From CAVSRC01 sp963732845 (GTDB taxonomy: Bacteria; Pseudomonadota; Alphaproteobacteria; Rhizobiales; Kaistiaceae): a stretch of 64,000 bases of DNA. The DNA is taken from positions 1 to 64,000 of the forward strand of contig CAVTBE010000014.1 in NCBI GenBank assembly GCA_963732845.1. Reading direction: 5' to 3'. The notes beneath the pieces were generated by a model. That model saw nothing but the letters and a program-made list of their open reading frames with translations. It searched no databases and was not told where the DNA came from. Numbering within the stretch: the stretch's first letter is position 1; every line of letters starts with the position of its first letter. The position numbers were made by a program, and so were the translations under genes. This document shows positions 8,716 to 15,972 of the stretch, piece after piece.

Positions 8716-8955
8716 GGAACGCGTTCTCGCGAAGTTGCGGGGTACAAGAGTGATGTCGGAACAGTCGATCCGCGTGTCGTAAGCCCTATCCAAAAAACGG
8801 GCGTAAAGGCCCGTACGATTTATTGGGAACGATGCGCGCGCATCTCATCATGGCCTGGCTGCAACCGCAGTCCACTCGCGAGAGGCCGGATACATTTACG
8901 CAAACTGCGTCCGACAGCAGTCAAGAACCCTTGCAACGCCGGGGCGGACCATACA
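8716..8955 (+). ncRNA. candidate bridge-RNA region of the IS1111-group element
   Basis: This 240-bp stretch between the transposase stop and the right end has no coding character. In IS110-family elements the structured bridge RNA is encoded in the long non-coding end; in the IS1111 group that is the 3' end, as here. I did not fold it and cannot name the target-binding or donor-binding loops. The assignment rests on position and family only. Confidence 0.4.
8938..8952 (+). repeat. right sub-terminal inverted repeat of the IS1111-group element
   Basis: GCCGGGGCGGACCAT is complementary to 7601-7615 with one mismatch. It lies three to four bases inside the inferred right end. Confidence 0.7.
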
Positions 8956-9005
8956 TTTTTGTCCGGCGCGCTCGGGAAAGCCGGACTATTGCCGAGCGCA
9001 AAACG

Positions 9006-9839
9006 ATGATCGACCGGAGCGATGACTTGCCGGTGAGCCGGCAGGCGAAGGCTCTCGGGATCAGCCGGGGTAGCGTCTATTATCTGCCCCGGCCGGTGTC
9101 GGCCGACGATCTGGCGCTGATGCGGCGGATCGACGAATTGCATCTTGAGCTTCCGTTCGCGGGCAGCCGGATGCTGCAGGGCTTTCTCGTCCGCGAGGGA
9201 TACAGGATTGGCCGTCGACACGTCGCCACGCTGATGAAGCGGATGGGCATTGAGGCGCTCTACCGCCGGCCAAACACGTCGAAGCCGGCGCCGGGACACA
9301 CGATCTTCCCCTACCTCTTGCGCAAGCTGCCGGTGAGGCGGCCCAATCAGGTCTGGGCGACGGATATCACCTATATCCCGATGGCGCGTGGCTTCGTCTA
9401 TCTGGCGGCCGTCGTCGACTGGTTCAGCCGGAAGGTTCTGGCCTGGAGGTTGTCGATCACGCTGGATGCGGCCTTCTGCATCGAGGCGGTCGAAGAAGCG
9501 ATTGCGCGATACGGCAGGCCCGAGATCTTCAACAGCGATCAGGGTTCGCAGTTCACCAGCACCGCCTTCACCGGGCTTTTGATGAAGAACCGGATCAAGA
9601 TCAGCATGGATGGGAAAGGCGCCTGGCGGGACAATGTCTTTGTCGAGCGCCTGTGGCGGACAATCAAATACGAAGAGGTCTACCTGCGGGCCTATGCCAG
9701 CGTACCGGAGGCGCGGGCCTCAATCGGCCGATACATCGATGGCTTCTACAACGTCAGGAGGCCGCATTCGAGCCTTGACCGGCAGACGCCGGACGAGGCC
9801 TACTTCAATCCGCTGCAGCCAATCCCGGCTGCGGCATAA
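9006..9839 (+). CDS. IS3-family transposase OrfB (DDE integrase)
   Basis: This is a 277-residue catalytic half of an IS3-family transposase. The DDE triad is D120 (WATDITYIP), D178 (NSDQGSQF) and E214 (FVERLWR), with the canonical 35-residue spacing between the last two. The ATG at 9006 overlaps the orfA stop (ATGA), the usual arrangement for programmed -1 frameshifting to an OrfAB fusion. OrfB itself is intact, but orfA is frameshifted and split by the nested element, so the functional fusion cannot be formed from this copy. Confidence 0.88.
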   Translation: MIDRSDDLPVSRQAKALGISRGSVYYLPRPVSADDLALMRRIDELHLELPFAGSRMLQGFLVREGYRIGRRHVATLMKRMGIEALYRRPNTSKPAPGHTIFPYLLRKLPVRRPNQVWATDITYIPMARGFVYLAAVVDWFSRKVLAWRLSITLDAAFCIEAVEEAIARYGRPEIFNSDQGSQFTSTAFTGLLMKNRIKISMDGKGAWRDNVFVERLWRTIKYEEVYLRAYASVPEARASIGRYIDGFYNVRRPHSSLDRQTPDEAYFNPLQPIPAAA

Positions 9840-9843
9840 CCGA

Positions 9844-9863
9844 GGCAAAAATCCACTTAACCG
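9844..9863 (+). repeat. right terminal inverted repeat of the IS3-family element
   Basis: The sequence GGCAAAAATCCACTTAACCG matches the complement of 7254-7273 except near its outer end. The stop of orfB lies five bases upstream. Confidence 0.75.
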
Positions 9864-9865
9864 CA

Positions 9866-11066
9866 GCCACAAGGCCTGTTCAAACAAACCGAGCCACTCC
9901 ATCAGGCGCCCAACATGTTGCCGCTGCACTGGCGGCTGGATCAGGCCTTCGCTGATCGTCGCTTGTCGGCGTTTCCGAAAACGAGGCCTACAAGACGTTT
10001 TCTTGGGCGATGGGACTGCCTGCCGCAGCAGCAGCGGCGGCGGATGTCGCGGGGAACTGGGGCGGTAGGTCTGGCCGCAGCGATCGGCGGTGGTGGCTCC
10101 GCTTGTTCCGCTGTCAAGCGGTTGAAATCCGCCGTATAGTGCTCAGTTTGGCTTCGGCGGCGGTGCAGTACACCTTGATGACGGCGCTGCTCCACGCGCC
10201 GTCCCCAATCGCTCTGACGATCTGCTGCTTGATTGGTACTCGTTCATTCGAGCAGCCTTGGCGGACGAGGATTTCTTGAAGGAAGCGAATTCGCGCTCTT
10301 CTGGCATCCGAGGGAACGCCGAATCCCAAGCAGACGGCGGACCAGATCGAGTTCACTCTCACCGAGCGTGGCTTGGCCTTCATGTCGATCGATCGCATGC
10401 GACTGAAGCTAGAGGCCCGCACGCTCATGGAAGGCGCCCGCATCCCCGGCTTGGGCGCCCGCTCCACCAGCACCGCAATATTCTCCATTGACGACAGATG
10501 GTCGGTGACTGCCAGCGGCAAGAATCCTCGTCAGTCTCGTTCTTACCAGCCATTCTCGCCCGCAAGCGCACGCAGCTTGCCTATTTCCTCCGCTGCCATC
10601 ACCGCTCCGGCTTTCGCGCTTCCACTCCCGCGCCATGCGCTGTGCCTCGGCGATCAGGGCGGGCGTCATCCGACTTGGCGACCATGCCGCGTTCTTCGCC
10701 GGCGAGGGCTGAGACGTACTCCGCCAACTCACAGCCGAGACGGTGCATGCGAAAACGGCCGATTGACGAGCCCATGACGTGCAAAGAGCGGAATTGACAT
10801 TCAGCGGCAACTCGCTCCTCAGCAGCACAAGCTACGAGCACGAGTTGGGATTCGGCAAGAGGGTCAGCTGGTAAGCCATGGGACGCGGAGCGCCGAATCG
10901 TCGTGGCGCCCGAATTTGCTACCCGACGTGTCTGACAAGCCATGTGGACGGGACGGCCGAGAAATAGCTCTGCCCGCCTCACACGGCCTTCAAGCCGCGA
11001 AATGATCGTCCGTCGATTTGTGTGTTGGCGAGAAAAGACGCCCGAAAATGGCGCATTTCTGCAAAC
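9866..11066. other. degraded accessory DNA without an intact gene
   Basis: About 1.2 kb between the IS3-family element and the tRNA-Ser remnant holds only short, overlapping open frames with no complete domain. A tail resembling Sel1-repeat proteins is noted separately at 10619-10702. A plus-strand stretch around 10317-10440 has coding-like composition (TADQIEFTLTERGLAFMSID) but no family was recognised. The pattern suggests an old island edge in which genes have been cut and mutated. Confidence 0.55.
10619..10702 (-). pseudogene. possible Sel1-repeat protein C-terminal remnant
   Basis: Minus-strand frame SRMTPALIAEAQRMAREWK closely resembles the conserved tail that follows the last repeat in many alphaproteobacterial Sel1-like (TPR) proteins. 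The repeats themselves are not readable upstream in the same frame. Treat as a fragment. Confidence 0.35.
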
Positions 11067-11068
11067 CA

Positions 11069-11157
11069 TGGCCAATGGGGATAGGATTTCGAACCCACGA
11101 CCTCATAGGTACGCCGCTTTTCAAGACCGGTGCCTTCAACCGCTCGGCCACCCGTCC
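11069..11157 (-). tRNA. tRNA-Ser (anticodon TGA), degenerate copy, probably a pseudo-tRNA
   Basis: The 89-nt segment starts GGACGGGTGGCCGAGCGG, has an anticodon loop CTTGAAA (anticodon TGA, serine), a variable arm with an ACCT/AGGT stem, a TTCGAAA T-loop, and ends in CCA. This is the normal layout for tRNA-Ser. Several pairings have been lost: a G-G mismatch in the anticodon stem, a T-stem that pairs only through wobbles and one extra loop base, and an acceptor stem in which at least two of seven pairs fail. The 3' side faces the degraded island, consistent with a tRNA gene used as an integration site and then decayed. Confidence 0.6.
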
Positions 11158-11615
11158 GTCTCGCAATCACGCCTTAATAGAGCGCCGGTTTGGCGAGGAA
11201 AAGCGTCAAGCAATGAAGAACGCCGCGCAACGCCGGCTCAAGCCACCATACAACGGCGAACATCTCCACACGTCGGCGTCGACCCCCGGTCGATTTACCC
11301 GCGATTCGCCCTGGCGGGAGAAATCAGGCGCGGGGCAGCGGCCTGTTGCCGCGGCCCCGCCGGCCAATACTTGCCATTTAGCACGTAAGTGTGCCGCGAT
11401 CCGTCAAAAATGCCCCGCGACAATGGCCCGCGCTTGCAAAATGGCTCACGATTTGGTCATCTGTGGCGGGTTGTCTTAACGCCTCGTTAAGACGTGCTGC
11501 GGCCTCATGGGCCGTGGCATAGGGGATTCGGCGGAAGAGGGGCGCGGGTGCATTTCCCGGGCGATTTAGAGATGCGGAGCGGGGCGGCGACCAGCCGTAC
11601 TGCCAAGGTGACTGG
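11158..11615. other. intergenic region upstream of rlpA
   Basis: This 458-bp gap separates the tRNA-Ser remnant from rlpA. No coding region was recognised. It contains a TTAA-N7-TTAA palindrome (11473-11493) described separately and should include the rlpA promoter. Confidence 0.5.
11473..11493. promoter_or_regulatory. candidate CtrA-type site (TTAA-N7-TTAA) in an 8-bp palindrome
   Basis: GTCTTAAC and GTTAAGAC flank the five bases GCCTC. Within it, TTAA at 11476-11479 and TTAA at 11487-11490 are exactly seven bases apart, the consensus spacing for the alphaproteobacterial cell-cycle regulator CtrA. It lies about 125 bp upstream of rlpA, a septal-ring gene. The palindrome could alternatively bind another dimeric regulator. 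Confidence 0.4.
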
Positions 11616-12791
11616 ATGAGGGGCGCGGCGATTCTGCGCGCGCTTGCGCTCGCCGGTGTCGCCGGCCTTTTGGCATCCTGCGGTGTCGCCCCGAGACTGA
11701 CCACTTCCGCCACCAACGAATACTTCAGCCCGGACACCTATGGCGCAGCCAGCCCCAAGGTCGTCGGCGACAGCCGGTGGGTCCCTAGGGGCGGCGGCCA
11801 CCGCATCGTCGGCAAACCCTATTCGGTGGCCGGCAGGACCTACATCCCGCGCGACAATCCCCGTTACAGCAAGGTCGGCCTCGCTTCCTGGTACGGTTCA
11901 GCCTTCCACGGCCGGCTGACCGCCAATGGCGAGGTCTATGACGTCAACGGCCTGACGGCGGCCCATCCAACGCTGCCGCTGCCGAGCTACGCGCGCGTGA
12001 CCAATCTGGAAAACGGGCGCTCGCTGGTCGTGCGTGTCAACGATCGCGGGCCCTTCGCCAACAACCGGCTGATCGACGTTTCCTCGCGCGCCGCCGACAT
12101 GCTCGGCTTCAGGCGCAAGGGCACCGCCAAGGTGCAGGTCGATTATGTCGGGCCGGCGCGCATGGACGGGCTCGACGAGCGCACGCTGCTGGCCTCCTAT
12201 CATGGGCCGTCGCAGGGGGGGATGTTCTCCAGCTTCGCCGACAACCGGAAGGCAAGCGCCAATATCCAGGTGGCTGCGGCTGCTCCGCCCCCGCGCCTGC
12301 GTAGCGGTATAGCCGAAGCCGACAACAATCCACTGCTGCTGACGCCGGCCTACCAGACCGCCGCCTATACGCCGGAGCCGTCCGAATCCGACAGTCTTGG
12401 CGCACTGATCCTGCGCACCGGCCTGTCGCGCTCTTACGCGGCCACACCGCCGCCGCCGCGGGCGCAAGTGGCGGCTGCGGAGCTTTCCAGCCACGACCTG
12501 ACCACGGCGCTCACCGCCGCGGCGGCCAAGAAGGCGCGCGAACTGGCCGCGGCCACGCCCGCGCGCCAGCCGGCAACCATTCAGCTCGGCTCATTCTCGA
12601 CGCGTGAGAATGCCGAGCGCGTCGCCGCCCGCTTCGCCAGCTACGGCCAGACCGAGATGCAGCCGCTGGTTTCCGGCGGGCGCACGCTGCAGGTCGTCTT
12701 CGTCACCACCGACGGTTCGGTGGCGCCCGAGGCGGTGATCGACGCCGCGGAAGCCACAGGGCTCACCGGCGCCTTCGCGGTCGCCCGCTAG
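11616..12791 (+). CDS. rlpA: RlpA-family septal-ring lipoprotein / lytic transglycosylase with SPOR domain
   Basis: This is a 391-residue lipoprotein with a lipobox LLASC (lipidated Cys22). A double-psi beta-barrel domain follows at about residues 88-190, carrying the ASWYGSAFHGRLTANGEVYD and VRVNDRGPFANNRLIDVS motifs with the catalytic Asp/His region of RlpA enzymes. A low-complexity Ala/Pro/Arg linker leads to a C-terminal SPOR domain (about 310-390: IQLGSFSTRENAERVAAR) that binds denuded glycan at the septum. RlpA cleaves such glycan strands in characterised species. It precedes a D,D-carboxypeptidase gene, so both act on the cell wall. Confidence 0.93.
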   Translation: MRGAAILRALALAGVAGLLASCGVAPRLTTSATNEYFSPDTYGAASPKVVGDSRWVPRGGGHRIVGKPYSVAGRTYIPRDNPRYSKVGLASWYGSAFHGRLTANGEVYDVNGLTAAHPTLPLPSYARVTNLENGRSLVVRVNDRGPFANNRLIDVSSRAADMLGFRRKGTAKVQVDYVGPARMDGLDERTLLASYHGPSQGGMFSSFADNRKASANIQVAAAAPPPRLRSGIAEADNNPLLLTPAYQTAAYTPEPSESDSLGALILRTGLSRSYAATPPPPRAQVAAAELSSHDLTTALTAAAAKKARELAAATPARQPATIQLGSFSTRENAERVAARFASYGQTEMQPLVSGGRTLQVVFVTTDGSVAPEAVIDAAEATGLTGAFAVAR

Positions 12792-12897
12792 AAACCCCCG
12801 CGGCAATCCCGTCTTCCCGCCGATCTCTTTCGTCACGCGATTGATTTGCGCCGGCTGTCCTTGCTATTCACGACAGGGGCAGGAAAGCGGAGCGCCG

Positions 12898-14103
12898 ATG
12901 ATGCAATGGCCGAACGCCGGGCTCTTGAGCCCAATCACGCCTCACCGTTCCTCCTGGCGGCGGAGCCTGACGATGGCTTTCGCCGGATTCCTGCTGCTCG
13001 GGCTCGGCCACGCCGCCGCCCAGTCCTTCGAGACGCGCGCCCAGCACGCACTGCTGATGGACGCCGAAACCGAGACGATCCTGTTCCAGAAGGCGGCCGA
13101 CGAGCGCATGCCGCCGGCCAGCATGGCCAAGCTGATGACCGTGGCGGTCGTCTTCGACGCCATCAAGACCGGCAAGCTCAGCCTCGATACCGAGTTCCAG
13201 GTCTCCGAGAACGCCTGGCGCAATGGCGGCGCCAATTCCGGCGGCTCGACCATGTTCGCCAAGCTCGGCTCGACTATCAAGGTCGCCGACCTTTTGCGCG
13301 GCATCATCATCCAGTCGGCCAATGACGGCTGCATCGTCGTCGCCGAAGGCATGGCGGGCACCGAGAAGACCTTCGCCAGCCTGATGAACGCCGAGGCCCG
13401 CAAGCTCGGCCTCACCGACTCGCATTTCACCAATGCCACCGGTCTGCCGGACCCGGACGAATATGTCACCGCGCACGACCTCGCCAGGCTGGCGCGCCAC
13501 ATCATCTACGACGACCCCGAGTTCTATCCGATCTTCTCCGAGAAGGAGTTCACCTGGAACAAGATCCGCCAGCACAACCGTAATCCGCTGCTCGACATGA
13601 ATATCGGCGCCGACGGCCTGAAGACCGGCTTCACGGACGCCTCCGGCTATGGGCTGGTCGGCTCGGCGGTGCGCGACGGCGAGCGGCTGATCATGGTGAT
13701 CAACGGCACCAAGTCCGAGAAGGAGCGGGAAGAGGAGGCGCGCAAGCTGATGGACTGGGGCCTGCGCGGCTTCGAGAAGGTCGAGTTGTTCCGTCCGGGC
13801 GAGGAGATCGCCCGCGCCTCGGTCTTTGGCGGGACCGAGGGAAGCGTCGGCGTCGTCGGCAAGGGCGGCATCTCGGCCTTCCTGCCGCGCGGTTCGCGCG
13901 ACCTCATCAAAGGCCGCGTCGTCTATCAGGGGCCGGTGCCGGCACCGGTCGAGACCGGCCAGGAGGTCGGCAAGCTGGAGATCACCCTCGGCACCGACGT
14001 GCTGCGCGAGGCGCCGGTCTATGCCAACCAGGATGTCGGGCGCGGCACGCTGCCGCAACGGGCCATGGATGCGCTGAAGGAACTGCTGATCGGCTGGATA
14101 TAG
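12898..14103 (+). CDS. D-alanyl-D-alanine carboxypeptidase (family S11, DacA/PBP5-like)
   Basis: This 401-residue penicillin-binding protein has a signal peptide ending near GHAAAQSF. The three active-site motifs are present: SxxK in ASMAKLMT, SxN in IQSANDGC and KTG in DGLKTGFTDASGYG. A C-terminal beta-rich domain (about 290-390) precedes an amphipathic tail (MDALKELLIGWI) expected to anchor it to the inner membrane. It trims terminal D-Ala from peptidoglycan stem peptides. The start ATG 12898 follows GGAGCG; the next codon is also ATG. It is followed 46 bases later by tmk. Confidence 0.93.
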   Translation: MMQWPNAGLLSPITPHRSSWRRSLTMAFAGFLLLGLGHAAAQSFETRAQHALLMDAETETILFQKAADERMPPASMAKLMTVAVVFDAIKTGKLSLDTEFQVSENAWRNGGANSGGSTMFAKLGSTIKVADLLRGIIIQSANDGCIVVAEGMAGTEKTFASLMNAEARKLGLTDSHFTNATGLPDPDEYVTAHDLARLARHIIYDDPEFYPIFSEKEFTWNKIRQHNRNPLLDMNIGADGLKTGFTDASGYGLVGSAVRDGERLIMVINGTKSEKEREEEARKLMDWGLRGFEKVELFRPGEEIARASVFGGTEGSVGVVGKGGISAFLPRGSRDLIKGRVVYQGPVPAPVETGQEVGKLEITLGTDVLREAPVYANQDVGRGTLPQRAMDALKELLIGWI

Positions 14104-14149
14104 GCGGCTGGCTGTAGGCGACGGGGCGCTCCTCCTGTATCAAACCCCC

Positions 14150-14800
14150 ATGGCCGGCAGATTCATCACGTTCGAAGGCGGCGAGGGGGCCGGCAAATCG
14201 ACCCAGATCCGGCTGCTTGCCGAACGGCTGAAGTCCGCCGGCACCACCTGCGTGCTCACCCGCGAGCCGGGCGGCACGGAGAAGGCCGAGGCGATCCGCC
14301 GGCTGCTGCTCTCCGGCCTGGCCGAGCAGCTCGGCGTCGAAGGCGAAGCGGTGCTCTTCGCCGCCGCCCGCGCCGACCATGTCGAGCACGTCATCCGCCC
14401 GGCGCTGGAAGCCGGCCAGTGGGTGCTTTCCGACCGCTTCTACGATTCGACCCACGTCTATCAGGCCGCCGCCGATCCATCGTTTCTCGATGCGCTCGAC
14501 CGCGTCGCCGTGGGTAGCACGCGGCCGGACCTGACCGTCATCCTCGATCTTCCCGCCGACGTCGGCATGGCCCGTGCCGCCGACCGCATGGCGGCCACCG
14601 GCGCGACGCCGGACCGCTTCGAGCGCGACGCGATCGCCCTGCACGAGCGCCGCCGCCAGGCCTTCCTGAAGATCGCGGCGGAAGCCCCGGAGCGCTGTTT
14701 CGTGGTCAATGCGGCCCGGCCCGAGGCAGAAGTCGCCGAAGCCATCTGGCAGGCGGTGGCGGAGCGCCTCATCCCCGCCGCGGCGCACGGACAGGGCTGA
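14150..14800 (+). CDS. tmk: thymidylate kinase (dTMP kinase)
   Basis: This 216-residue cytosolic kinase makes dTDP from dTMP for DNA synthesis. The P-loop is FEGGEGAGKST (residues 8-18). The dTMP-binding REPGGT motif, the DRFYDSTHVYQ motif and a lid region follow in order. Length is normal for the family. Its stop shares one base with the holB start (TGATG), so translation is probably coupled, as is common for the tmk-holB pair. Confidence 0.96.
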   Translation: MAGRFITFEGGEGAGKSTQIRLLAERLKSAGTTCVLTREPGGTEKAEAIRRLLLSGLAEQLGVEGEAVLFAAARADHVEHVIRPALEAGQWVLSDRFYDSTHVYQAAADPSFLDALDRVAVGSTRPDLTVILDLPADVGMARAADRMAATGATPDRFERDAIALHERRRQAFLKIAAEAPERCFVVNAARPEAEVAEAIWQAVAERLIPAAAHGQG

Positions 14801-15891
14801 TGGCTGCCGCCGGCGGCCAGGAGGTGCCGCGCTTCGATGTGGTCGAGAACTGGCCGGCGCCGGAGGAGCGGGCCGAGTGGTTCGGCGACCCGGCCAGCGA
14901 GCGCACCCTGCTCGACGCCTATCGCAGCGGACGCATGCACCACGCCTGGCTGATCGGCGGCCCCAAGGGCATCGGCAAGGCAACGCTGGCCTATCGCTTC
15001 GCCCGTTTCCTGCTGGCGCACCCCGATCCGACGACGCCCGAGGCGGTGGCGGCAACCGACCTGTCGCTCTCCGAGACCCATCCCGCCTTCCGCAAGGTGA
15101 TGGCGCGGTCCCACCCGAACCTGCTGGTGCTGGAACGGCCGCTCGACGAGCGCACGCATCGTCGCAAGAGCGAGCTCACCGTCGACGAGATCCGCCGCAC
15201 CGTCGGCTTCTACGGCAATACCGGCGGCGAAGCCGGTTGGCGGATCGCCATCGTCGACCCCGCCGACGACATGAATGCCAGCGCCGCCAATGCGTTGCTC
15301 AAGGTTCTTGAAGAACCGCCGGCGCGTGCGCTGTTCCTCATCGTCAGCCACGCGCCGGGGAGGGCGCTGCCCACCATCCGCTCCCGCTGCCGCCGGCTCG
15401 ACGTCGCCGGGCTGCCGCCGGAGACGATCGTTTCCGCGCTTGCGGCCGGCGGTGCGCGAGCCGAGCCCGCCGACCTGGAGCTGGCGGCCCGGCTCGCCGA
15501 TGGCAGCCTGCGGCGGGCGATCCTGCTGGCCGAACACGGCGGCATCGCCGGCTACCGGGCGCTCGCCACGCTGCTCTCGCGCCTGCCGGAGATCGACGTC
15601 GCCGCCATGCATGCCTATGCCGACAGCGTCACCGGGCGCGGCAACGACGACGGCTGGGACGGCTTCCGCGACCTTCTTGCAGCCTGGCTGAACCGCCGGG
15701 TGCGGGGCGAAAACGAACCCGAAACCGGCATTCCACTCAGTCCCGCCGCGGCCGCGGCGCCGCTTGAAAGGTGGGCCGAGGTGTGGGAAAACCTGCGCAC
15801 TTCGGCGGCTTTGACCGACGAATACAATCTCGACCGCAAGCGAACCGTCCTGACGATCCTGATGAGCCTCGCCCGCGCGACCCGAATGTGA
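14800..15891 (+). CDS. holB: DNA polymerase III subunit delta' (clamp-loader subunit)
   Basis: This 363-residue AAA+ protein belongs to the sliding-clamp loader. It has a P-loop GGPKGIGKATLA near residues 50-61, a DDMNASAANALLKVLEEPP sensor region and the SRC motif (IRSRCRRL) that supplies the arginine finger to the neighbouring subunit. No zinc-binding Cys cluster is seen, as in many alphaproteobacterial delta' proteins. It overlaps tmk by one base and is followed by metG. Confidence 0.93.
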   Translation: MAAAGGQEVPRFDVVENWPAPEERAEWFGDPASERTLLDAYRSGRMHHAWLIGGPKGIGKATLAYRFARFLLAHPDPTTPEAVAATDLSLSETHPAFRKVMARSHPNLLVLERPLDERTHRRKSELTVDEIRRTVGFYGNTGGEAGWRIAIVDPADDMNASAANALLKVLEEPPARALFLIVSHAPGRALPTIRSRCRRLDVAGLPPETIVSALAAGGARAEPADLELAARLADGSLRRAILLAEHGGIAGYRALATLLSRLPEIDVAAMHAYADSVTGRGNDDGWDGFRDLLAAWLNRRVRGENEPETGIPLSPAAAAAPLERWAEVWENLRTSAALTDEYNLDRKRTVLTILMSLARATRM

Positions 15892-15972
15892 CGCTCCCTC
15901 ACGGCCCCCTACGTTGTAGTGCGGCCGGCATTTCCTATTTTCCCGCGCGACATCCAACAAGGCGAGACGGCG

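Larger units (their letters stand above)
7595..8955 (+). mobile_element. IS1111-group (IS110 family) insertion sequence
   Basis: The element spans about 1.36 kb and was inserted inside the IS3-family orfA. It has a complete transposase (7666-8715), a short 5' non-coding end of about 70 bp and a long 3' non-coding end of about 240 bp. Sub-terminal inverted repeats typical of the IS1111 group are visible: ATGGCCCGCCCCGGC at 7601-7615 against GCCGGGGCGGACCAT at 8938-8952, with one mismatch. The exact ends (about 7595 and 8955) are inferred from where the orfA sequence stops and resumes. It is the youngest insertion in the region, since it lies inside another element and its gene is intact. Confidence 0.85.
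7254..9865 (+). mobile_element. IS3-family insertion sequence, interrupted by an IS1111-group element
   Basis: The element is bounded by matching ends: TGGATAAGTGGATTTCTGCC at 7254-7273, and its near-complement at 9844-9863, which shares GGCAxAAATCCACTTA. It carries a decayed orfA (7316-7594) and an intact orfB (9006-9839), the normal IS3 arrangement. A 1.36-kb IS1111-group element sits between the two frames, exactly where orfA should continue: after it the orfA frame resumes as LSGALGKAGLLPSAKR and ends in a TGA overlapping the orfB ATG. The outer ends are approximate by a few bases and no target duplication was identified. Confidence 0.85.

Noticed and set aside
11473..11493. transcription terminator of the tRNA-Ser copy
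   Set aside because: The hairpin is AT-rich, has no following T-run on either strand, and lies upstream of the tRNA's 5' end rather than after its 3' end. A regulator site fits better.
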